Source: Actinomycetota bacterium (GTDB taxonomy: Bacteria > Actinomycetota > Thermoleophilia > Solirubrobacterales > Solirubrobacteraceae). From it: 7,543 bases of DNA. This document shows, in pieces, positions 1 to 5,900 of this stretch (positions are counted from its first letter, which is position 1; the number at the start of each line of letters is the position of its first letter). Position numbers and translations under genes: made by a program. The DNA lies in the NCBI GenBank assembly GCA_903970315.1, contig CAJCIJ010000273.1:1-7543 (forward strand), in the 5' to 3' direction. The notes under the pieces were generated by a model. It was not told the origin of the DNA, did no database searches, and saw only the letters and a program-made list of their open reading frames with translations.

Positions 1-329
1 CCCCCGGCGAGCTGCTGACGCTGCTTGACTCAGACCCCGAGATCCAGCTGCTGGATGTACGTGAGCAGCGCGAGTGGGATGCCGGCCACGTGCCCGGGTC
101 TGCGTTTATTCCTTGGCACGACATCGTAGGTATCCCGCCAGGGCTTGACCCAGGGCGGCCCATTGCGGTGATCTGCGCCATCGGTGTCCGGGCGGCCACC
201 GCCGCAAGCCTGCTGAAGCATCACGGCGCCGAGCAGGTCATCCACGTCGTCGACGGCGGCGTCCCCACGCTGGGCGGTCTAGGGCGGCGGCTGCAAGCCG
301 TACCTGGCCCCGCCGCGGCTGCCGCCTGA
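1..329 (+). CDS. Rhodanese-domain protein, C-terminal part (5' end outside window)
   Basis: The reading frame is open from base 3 to a TGA at 327-329 and gives about 108 residues. It shows the rhodanese signature LDVREQREWDAGHVPGS near the start (residues 18-34 of the visible part), then the active-site loop CAIGVR (C-X4-R), which carries the sulfur-accepting cysteine, and the closing VVDGGVPTLGGLG segment. Rhodanese domains move sulfane sulfur through a Cys persulfide; an intact catalytic Cys suggests an active sulfurtransferase rather than a regulatory Cys-less domain. The tail is Ala/Pro-rich. The start is missing, so this may be a stand-alone single-domain rhodanese or the last domain of a larger protein, such as an MBL-fold hydrolase fused to rhodanese. 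An internal GTG at 90 would cut through the signature motif and is not a credible start. It converges on the DUF4395 gene, 13 bp away. The domain call is firm; the substrate is unknown. Confidence 0.9.
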   Translation, partial: PGELLTLLDSDPEIQLLDVREQREWDAGHVPGSAFIPWHDIVGIPPGLDPGRPIAVICAIGVRAATAASLLKHHGAEQVIHVVDGGVPTLGGLGRRLQAVPGPAAAAA

Positions 330-342
330 GCCGTCGTCTGAC

Positions 343-897
343 CTAGCTGGGGCTGGCGCTTGCCGCCGCGGGCGGCCGCGCTGTGATGTTGTTGCAGCGC
401 TCACACACCGTCTCGGGGATCACTCCCAAGCGCATGAGCACGGCAAACACCCTGCAGCCCATGCACAGCCCGGCCGCCGCCTCCAGCGTTGCGAACAGCG
501 CGAGGACTCCCAGCACGGCGAACGCCGCCGTGGGCAACGACAGCACCAGCGCCAGCACCGTCGCCGCGAGCGAGAAGGTGGCGCCGATCGCCTGCGCAAA
601 GCGCTTGGGGGGTCCAGGCACCGGGCGGTTCGGTAGGCGCAGCCTGGGCACGACCACCTTGGTGGCCAGCAGGCCCAGCGGGCTAAAGCGGGGTCCGGCC
701 GCAACGCGTGCCAAAAATCCATAGGCCAGTACCGCCGCCATCCAGGGAAGGTCAGCGGCGATCGCAGTAACGCTCAGCACCGCCACGCCGGCGGCCACGA
801 CCCGCGCAGCGACCTCGTTGACGGGGTTGGGGAAGGTGAACAGCCCCGAGCGGCTTATGCTCAGGCCCGAGGCGCCTATGCTGTTAGGCGACGACAT
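343..897 (-). CDS. DUF4395 membrane protein with paired CxxC motifs
   Basis: This 184-residue protein matches what I know of the DUF4395 family: an N-terminal FPNPVNEVAAR motif (residues 22-32), a GPRFSPLG segment (68-75), and a C-terminal cysteine module CMGC (145-148) and CERC (165-168) joined by RVFAVLMRLGVIPETV. Hydrophobic stretches at about 32-65 and 103-142 suggest two membrane hairpins. The cysteine module would then lie next to the membrane, on a side I cannot determine. Its function is not established. The four cysteines could bind a metal or do thiol/persulfide redox work, and the rhodanese and peroxiredoxin neighbours favour the latter. The frame stays open upstream to 1185, but that part lies antisense to the peroxiredoxin and looks non-coding, so I start at the ATG at 895-897. 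There is no good Shine-Dalgarno; a -10-like TATAGT ends 7 nt before the ATG, which suggests a leaderless mRNA. Confidence 0.85.
   Translation of the reverse strand: MSSPNSIGASGLSISRSGLFTFPNPVNEVAARVVAAGVAVLSVTAIAADLPWMAAVLAYGFLARVAAGPRFSPLGLLATKVVVPRLRLPNRPVPGPPKRFAQAIGATFSLAATVLALVLSLPTAAFAVLGVLALFATLEAAAGLCMGCRVFAVLMRLGVIPETVCERCNNITARPPAAASASPS
873..890. promoter_or_regulatory. Inverted repeat CGCCTA-N6-TAGGCG over the peroxiredoxin -35 region
   Basis: Perfect 6-bp arms, CGCCTA (873-878) and TAGGCG (885-890), flank a 6-bp spacer. The repeat sits inside the first codons of the DUF4395 gene, and its right arm overlaps the proposed -35 (884-889) of the peroxiredoxin promoter. A repressor or activator site is possible, but short GC-rich inverted repeats also occur by chance. 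Confidence 0.25.
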
Positions 898-912
898 AAT
901 CTCTACTATATT
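884..912 (+). promoter_or_regulatory. Candidate promoter of the peroxiredoxin gene
   Basis: TTAGGC (884-889) as a weak -35 and TATATT (907-912) as a good -10 are separated by 17 bp. Transcription would start near 919, giving a leader of about 36 nt that holds the Shine-Dalgarno at 945-950. The -10 overlaps the minus-strand -10 of the divergent DUF4395 gene. This is inferred from the sequence pattern only. Confidence 0.45.
905..910 (-). promoter_or_regulatory. Candidate -10 (TATAGT) for leaderless DUF4395 transcript
   Basis: On the minus strand TATAGT is followed by 7 nt (AGAGATT) and then the ATG of the DUF4395 gene. A start site at the usual distance from a -10 would fall on or next to the A of the ATG, the arrangement of leaderless mRNAs common in actinobacteria. 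The -35 position (TCGGTA, 17-bp spacer) is a poor match to consensus. Confidence 0.4.
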
Positions 913-924
913 GATGAGGAATCG

Positions 925-945
925 TTTTACCGAGAGTTCGTAAAA
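925..945. promoter_or_regulatory. Inverted repeat TTTTAC-N9-GTAAAA in the peroxiredoxin leader
   Basis: Perfect 6-bp AT-rich arms at 925-930 and 940-945 flank 9 bp. The repeat lies just after the expected start site and runs into the Shine-Dalgarno. On the other side it lies upstream of the DUF4395 -10. It could be the operator of a dimeric regulator of both genes, or a weak hairpin covering the ribosome site. I cannot match it to a named regulator. Confidence 0.35.
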
Positions 946-950
946 AGGAG
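945..950 (+). promoter_or_regulatory. Shine-Dalgarno of the peroxiredoxin gene
   Basis: AAGGAG lies 4 nt before the ATG at 955-957. It is the only strong ribosome-binding site in front of any gene here and fixes the peroxiredoxin start. Confidence 0.85.
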
Positions 951-954
951 ACCC

Positions 955-1611
955 ATGACACTCGCGCTCGGCGACATCGCACCAGATTTTGAGGCTGACA
1001 CCACTGAGGGCCCAATCCACTTCCACGAGTGGCTCGGGGACTCCTGGGCGGTGCTGTTCAGCCACCCCAAGGACTTCACCCCGGTCTGCACCACCGAGCT
1101 CGGCTACATGGCTTCGATCAAGCCCGAGTTCGATCGCAGGGGCGTGAAGATCATCGGCCTCTCGGCCGATCCCACCGACAAGCACGCCGAGTGGGCCAAG
1201 GACATCGCCGAGACACAGGGCACTGCGCCGAACTACCCCGTCATCGGGGATTCCGATCTGGTGGTGTCAAAGCTCTACGGGATGCTGCCCGCCGACACCG
1301 AGGCGCGCGACGGCCGCACACCCGCAGACAACCAGACCGTCCGCAACGTGTTTGTGATCGGCCCTGACAAGAAGATCAAGCTGATCCTCGTCTACCCGAT
1401 GACCACTGGGCGCAACTTCGATGAGGTCCTGCGCGTGATCGACTCGCTCCAGCTGACCGCCAACCACAAGGTCGCCACGCCCGCCAACTGGAAGCCCGGG
1501 GAGGACGTGATCATCGCCGGCTCGGTCTCTGATGACCAGGCCAAGGAGATCTACCCGGACGGCTGGAAGGCACCGCGACCCTGGCTGCGGATCGTGCCGC
1601 AGCCGAAGTAG
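955..1611 (+). CDS. 1-Cys peroxiredoxin (Prx6 type)
   Basis: This 218-residue thiol peroxidase should reduce H2O2, alkyl hydroperoxides or peroxynitrite in the cytoplasm. The catalytic loop HPKDFTPVCTTELG (37-50) has the family PxxxTxxC pattern: P38, T42 and peroxidatic C45. R130 in QTVRNVFVIG is the likely active-site arginine. C45 is the only cysteine, so no resolving Cys exists and recycling must use an outside thiol such as a thioredoxin-like or low-molecular-weight thiol. The long C-terminal part (about 170-218, with HKVATPANWKPGEDVI and YPDGWKAPRPWLR) is typical of Prx6-type proteins and their dimers, and the length is normal for them. There is no signal peptide. It is divergent from DUF4395 across 57 bp and convergent with the FTR1 iron permease, so a role in containing peroxide near iron import is plausible. 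The family call is very secure; the physiological reductant is unknown. Confidence 0.96.
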   Translation: MTLALGDIAPDFEADTTEGPIHFHEWLGDSWAVLFSHPKDFTPVCTTELGYMASIKPEFDRRGVKIIGLSADPTDKHAEWAKDIAETQGTAPNYPVIGDSDLVVSKLYGMLPADTEARDGRTPADNQTVRNVFVIGPDKKIKLILVYPMTTGRNFDEVLRVIDSLQLTANHKVATPANWKPGEDVIIAGSVSDDQAKEIYPDGWKAPRPWLRIVPQPK

Positions 1612-1672
1612 CCGCGGCCCGGTAGTACCCACCCCCCGACGCCGGTCTCGGCCACTCCTCTGTGTCCGGCGG

Positions 1673-1701
1673 TGAGCGCCGGCGGTGCCCGCCGGCGCTC
1701 A
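1673..1701. terminator. Bidirectional hairpin terminator between convergent genes
   Basis: TGAGCGCCGGCGG (1673-1685) and its exact complement (1689-1701) form a 13-bp stem with a 3-nt loop (TGC). The hairpin lies 61 bp after the peroxiredoxin stop. Its right arm ends on the permease stop codon (TCA at 1699-1701, read as TGA on the minus strand). Neither side has a T-tract, which is common for intrinsic terminators in high-GC actinobacteria. The remainder of the gap, 1612-1672, shows nothing else. Confidence 0.7.
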
Positions 1702-2814
1702 GGCGACAGGTTCGGCGGCGCGACTCTGCGCAGGCACGCTGGGCTGGTCGGCGGGTAGCTCGCCGAAGCGCGCCTCTGCGAGCCCGCGGCGGCGCGGGCG
1801 CCACACACGCACGTACTGCGCCGCCAGGTAGGAGCCGAGCACGATCGCCAGCGCCAGCAGTTGGCCGGCGAACGTCTGCCAGTTGTTGAACAGCGAGAAC
1901 CAGGTGCCCATCCAGCCGGGCATGTGCAGTCCGGGGATCTGCGTCGTGCCGATCCAACCGGCCTGCTGCATCTCGAACACCTCCTCGCCAACCGAGACCA
2001 GGAGCACGAACAGGAGCATTACCCCCGTGATGATCAACAGGCGCTTGTACGGGAGCCGCTGGTGCAGTGTGAATGTGAGCACCCCCGCGGCGGCGGTGAA
2101 CAGGCCGCCGATCACCACGCCCTCCACGACGATGCTTGCGCCGTAGAGCTCGCGCAGCTGCTGGAGGAAGATCACGACCTCAAAACACTCGCGGTAGACC
2201 GACGTGAAGCCCAGCAGCGCCAGCCCTGCCAGCAGGCGCCGCTTGTTGGCGTCGGGATCGGTCGACAGCAGGGTGCGCCGGCGCTTGTGGTGGTGGGAGA
2301 TCCAGCCCGTCCAGTAAACGCGGTGAAAGAACCAGTTCATCACGATCAGCAGCACGATCAACGACGGCAGGCCCGTGGCGGCCTGAATTGTCAGCTCGCT
2401 GCCGTGGAAGCTGCCGATCAGCCAGACGACGAAGAACCAGGTGGCCACGCCGGCGGCAAGCGCGGCAGCGCCGCCGGCCGCGACGGGGCGCCGATAGACA
2501 CGGTTTCCGCCGAGGAAGCTCGCCGTGACCGCCGCCAACACCAGAATCGTCTCCAGCCCCTCGCGCATCACCAGGATGGCGCTGTCGAGGACCACCGTGG
2601 TGTCGCTGAGGCGGTGGCCCCGGGGCAGCGTCTGCGGTTCCGGGGTGCCACCCCTGGCGTGCCAGCTGATCACGACCACGGTGACGGCGATCGCTAGCAC
2701 GATCACCGTCCACACGTAGAAGCTCACCCGCTCGCTGCGACGCTTGCCATTCGCCAGCCGCTGCGAGCCGGGGGCGGCGGTGGGCGCAAGTGTTGACGCA
2801 CGATCGTCTGCCAT
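1699..2814 (-). CDS. FTR1/EfeU-family iron permease
   Basis: This 371-residue membrane protein is the permease of high-affinity iron uptake. It carries both diagnostic REXXE motifs in transmembrane segments, REGLE (84-88) and RECFE (208-212), which bind iron during transport, plus the family segment EEVFEMQQAGWIGTTQ (277-292). Hydrophobic segments at about 73-102, 112-134, 147-165, 195-219, 226-250, 258-275 and 316-337 make the usual seven-helix core. An extra hydrophobic segment at 31-51 follows a basic N-terminus (KRRSER) and may be an uncleaved signal or extra helix. A basic loop with HHHKRRR (174-180) lies between helices 3 and 4. No EfeO or EfeB partner is next to it. The ATG at 2812-2814 is preceded by CCTCCC instead of a Shine-Dalgarno, so the exact start is less certain than the family. 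A TAGG/CCTA half-site array upstream suggests metal-dependent control. Confidence 0.93.
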   Translation of the reverse strand: MADDRASTLAPTAAPGSQRLANGKRRSERVSFYVWTVIVLAIAVTVVVISWHARGGTPEPQTLPRGHRLSDTTVVLDSAILVMREGLETILVLAAVTASFLGGNRVYRRPVAAGGAAALAAGVATWFFVVWLIGSFHGSELTIQAATGLPSLIVLLIVMNWFFHRVYWTGWISHHHKRRRTLLSTDPDANKRRLLAGLALLGFTSVYRECFEVVIFLQQLRELYGASIVVEGVVIGGLFTAAAGVLTFTLHQRLPYKRLLIITGVMLLFVLLVSVGEEVFEMQQAGWIGTTQIPGLHMPGWMGTWFSLFNNWQTFAGQLLALAIVLGSYLAAQYVRVWRPRRRGLAEARFGELPADQPSVPAQSRAAEPVA

Positions 2815-2886
2815 GGGAGGTCTACCGCAGTGTCAAGCTCGATGCCGCCGCGCCTTGCCAGCGGACCGCCAGCCTCAACTGCGGCA

Positions 2887-2892
2887 AGAGTA
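2887..2892 (-). promoter_or_regulatory. Candidate -10 of the FTR1 promoter
   Basis: TACTCT on the minus strand fits TANNNT. With a 17-bp spacer, the -35 position (TAATTA) falls inside the half-site array at 2900-2926. The expected start near 2880 would leave a leader of about 65 nt. The -35 is a poor match, so the call rests on the -10 and its position against the array. Confidence 0.35.
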
Positions 2893-2899
2893 GCACAGG

Positions 2900-2926
2900 T
2901 AGGGACTCCTAATTAGGCACCCCTAA
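2900..2926. promoter_or_regulatory. Tandem TAGG-N4-CCTA operator-like array upstream of FTR1
   Basis: Two palindromes with the same layout lie end to end: TAGG-GACT-CCTA (2900-2911) and TAGG-CACC-CCTA (2914-2925). The second extends to TTAGG-N4-CCTAA (2913-2926). Between them is the perfect 10-bp palindrome CCTAATTAGG (2908-2917). The half-sites resemble those of DtxR/IdeR-family metal repressors (IdeR consensus arms TTAGG and CCTAA), but the 4-bp spacing is shorter than in the 19-bp IdeR box. The array covers the spacer and -35 region of the proposed FTR1 promoter, where a repressor would act. The regulator itself is inferred. Confidence 0.5.
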
Positions 2927-2942
2927 GACGGCCCCGCGAGGT

Positions 2943-2955
2943 GCTGCCGGGCAGC
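2943..2955. terminator. Short hairpin at the end of lhr
   Basis: GCTGC-CGG-GCAGC makes a 5-bp stem with a 3-nt loop starting at the last base of the lhr stop codon (TAG, read from 2957 to 2955). There is no T-tract, and the stem is short for a terminator. It may weaken read-through into the FTR1 gene, but chance is a fair explanation. Confidence 0.2.
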
Positions 2956-5900
2956 TACTTGCCCACACCGGCAAGCTGGGCGTGGCCGTCAGCGTGGCCC
3001 TGGGACGAGTCTGTGTCTGCTGCCAGGACCCCGTCACGGTAGACGATTGAGTGTCTGCGCAGTGCGGGCACCCGCGGGCCCGGGAGCACGATGCCGGCAA
3101 GGTTCAGGGGATCGGAGGCGCTCAGGTGCACGGTGCCAGTGTCAAACGGCTGTCCACGTCTCTCGCGCAACATCGCGACGGCCTCCGGCAGCGCGTACTG
3201 CTCGCCGGAGAACCCCGCAACGAAACGCCCGCCGCGGACCAGGCCGCGGGCCTCCAGGCGCCGCAGCGCCCACAGCAGCTCGCGCCAGGAGAGCGCCAGG
3301 TTCTCGCGCGCGGTCAGGTCCCAGAAAAGCACTCCCCAGCGCGCCAGCAACTGGCCCGCCACCTGCTCGGCAAGTGTGTCGGCGTCGTCGAGCACCGAAT
3401 CCCCCCCGCCGCTCGCGCCTGGCTGGTGCTCGGTTGTCGGCAGAAGCGCCCAGCGACCCTCCGGCGCCGCCGCCGTCGTCGTCAGCCGCCGCGCACCCAG
3501 GCGCCGGCGTTGGGGGTGGCGGTGCGCTCGCTGCCAGGACTCCCGCGACGAGAACAGGGCGCGCACGGCGCCGAATCCGTCGGCGGTGACAAGGCCTCGC
3601 GCAACCAGATCCCAAAGGCCCTCCTCGACCTCGCCCGGCAGGCGGCCCGTGGCGGCGCGCAGCTCCGACTGGAACATGGCCCCGCCGGCTCCAAGCGCGT
3701 CCAGCAGCTCGCGCGCTGCGCCGTGCACCGGCGCCTCCGGTGAGGCGTCGCCGCGCGCGGCACGCATCAGCCATGGCAGGTCCTCGCGCAGTGCAAACGT
3801 GATCGGAGTCGCCCGCGAGGGGGCCGAGGCGCTACGGCGCTCCCCGGGGTCGGCCGCCGTGGGGGCCCGCAGGGCGAGACGTCCCCAGACGACCTCGCCG
3901 GACAGGCACGCCTCCTCCAACCAGCGCTGCTGGTAGGACTGGACACGGGCGGGGAACACCGACTCCTCCCACGCCCCCGCGGCGAGCTCGAACCCCTGCA
4001 GCTTGTCGATCACCGCCAACACACCGGCGCGGCCGTGACAGCGGGTCTGATCGGTGGCGTGCTGCCAGCGCAGCAGAAAGCCTGCGAAGTCCTGGGCGCT
4101 GACCGGCTGAATCTCACGCCGCCTGCGGTTCTGCGTGTAGGCATGGATGCGAGCCAGCAGCCGGCGCGAGCACCACTGCTCGCCATCGAGCGTCTCGTCG
4201 AAGGTGCCGCGCAGGACAAATCCCTGCGCCTCCAGGCGCGCCAGGGCCACCTGCACGCGGGCGTCGGTCAGGGCGGTCCTTGCGCCCAGTTCCGCCGCTG
4301 TCACGGGGCCGGCGATGTCCAGCTGCCCGGCGATCGCCGCCGCCGCCGCCGCGTCGGCCTCCTGGTCGGGTGCGCGGTCGTCGCCGGCAATACGGAAGTC
4401 AGGGTCAAAGGTGGCCTGCGGGAACAGCGCCTGGGCGTAGCGGCGGCGCTCGGTTGCGCACCAGAGGCCGTCGGCAGCGATCGTCATCGCCCGTCCATCG
4501 GCCACCAGGTGCGCAAACCAGTCCTGCCAGGCGGGCAGTGGCCGGCAGACGACAAGCGAGAGCAGCAGGTCGTGCAGCTCCTCGGGCCCGCGCAGATCCG
4601 GCGCTGTCTCCTCGCGCACGCGTGTTACGGCGGCGGGGTCAAGCCGGGACAGGTCGCCGGCCTCGGCAGCGGTGGGAAGCCCGCGGCGCAGATGCACAGC
4701 GCGGCTGCGGCGCTCCTCGAGGGGGGCGTCGTCCAGGAACGTGTACGGGGCGCCGTTGAGGATCTCGTGTGCCAGCAGCGACGGCTCGGTGCTGTCGACG
4801 AAATGCGTGGCGATCTCGCCGGACTCCATGCGGGCGAGCAGATCCACGAGCCCGTCAACGTCCATGGCCTCGTGCAGCGTGTCGTCCATGGTCTGGCGCA
4901 CCAGCAGGTGGTCAGGGATCTCGATGGGCCCCGGCGGTGCGTTCTCCTGACACCCTGCGAACTCCGGGAACACAGCAGCCATGACGTCGTCGGCCTCCAT
5001 GCGCTGAATCTGGATTGGGGTCTTCTTGCCGCCCCGGAAGCGCAGCACGGCGAGCGCCCGGTTGAGGTTCCAGCGCCAGCGCGAGGCAAACAGCGGCGAG
5101 ACGAGCACAGCCTGTTCCAGGGCTGCGCGCGCGACAGTCGAGCGCACGAGGGCCGGCGCGGTGTCCAGCGGGAAGCTGTGCTGGGGTCCCAACGCGAGCA
5201 CCAGCGCATCGTCTGAGGCCGCCGCCTGCAACTCGAAGTCAAATGTCACACAGAAGCGCTTGCGCAGCGCCAGGCCGTAGGCACGGTTGACGCGCGCGCC
5301 GAAGGGCGCGTGGACGACCAGCTGCATCCCCCCGGCTTCGTCAAAGAAGCGCTCGTAGACGATGTCGTGCTTGCTGGGCAGGACGCCCAACTGGTCCAGC
5401 GCGCCGGCCACGTAGGCCACAAGCTGGCTCGCGGCGCCGTCGTCGAGGCCGCACCGCGACTGCACCAGCGCCATCGCGGCCTGCAGAGCGCCGCTCCCGC
5501 GGCCAGCGCCTTGGTCATCGCCGTGGTCTTGGCCGTCGCCACCACCGTGGTCATTGCCATCGCCGCGGCCATAGCCGCCGGGCGCGAGCACCGCGCCTAT
5601 GGCGCGTCGCAGCTCGGAGACCTCCTCGGACAGCTCGTCGGTGCGCGCCGGCGCCTCTCCGACCCAGAAGGGGATGGTGGGGCTCTGACCTTCGGCGTCG
5701 ACGACGCGAACCTCGCCGGGTCGCACGCGCCGCACGCGCCAGGAGTGGGTTCCCAGCAGGAACACATCGCCGACCATCGACTCGATGGCGAAGTCCTCGT
5801 TGACGCTGCCCACGGTCGTGTCGTCGGGTTCTGCAACCACGCGGTAGTCGCCGACTTCGGCGATTGCACCACCGCTTGTCAGTGCGGCCAGGCGGGCGCC

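Noticed and set aside
898..1185. N-terminal extension of the DUF4395 protein by 96 residues
   Set aside because: It would lie antisense to the peroxiredoxin coding region and across its promoter, and has no DUF4395 character; the family motif starts soon after the ATG at 897.
1861..2697. 278-codon plus-strand frame opposite the iron permease
   Set aside because: It is the same codon-aligned antisense effect; the product is Gln/His/Asp-rich with no recognisable fold, and the minus-strand frame has both REXXE motifs and membrane helices.
2815..2820. GGGAGG next to the FTR1 start as a ribosome-binding site
   Set aside because: It is on the plus strand; the permease mRNA reads CCTCCC there, which cannot act as a Shine-Dalgarno.
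2831..2836. Perfect TTGACA (-35) on the minus strand just upstream of FTR1
   Set aside because: At 16-18 bp downstream there is only GC-rich sequence around and inside the start codon, with no -10-like hexamer, so it is probably fortuitous.
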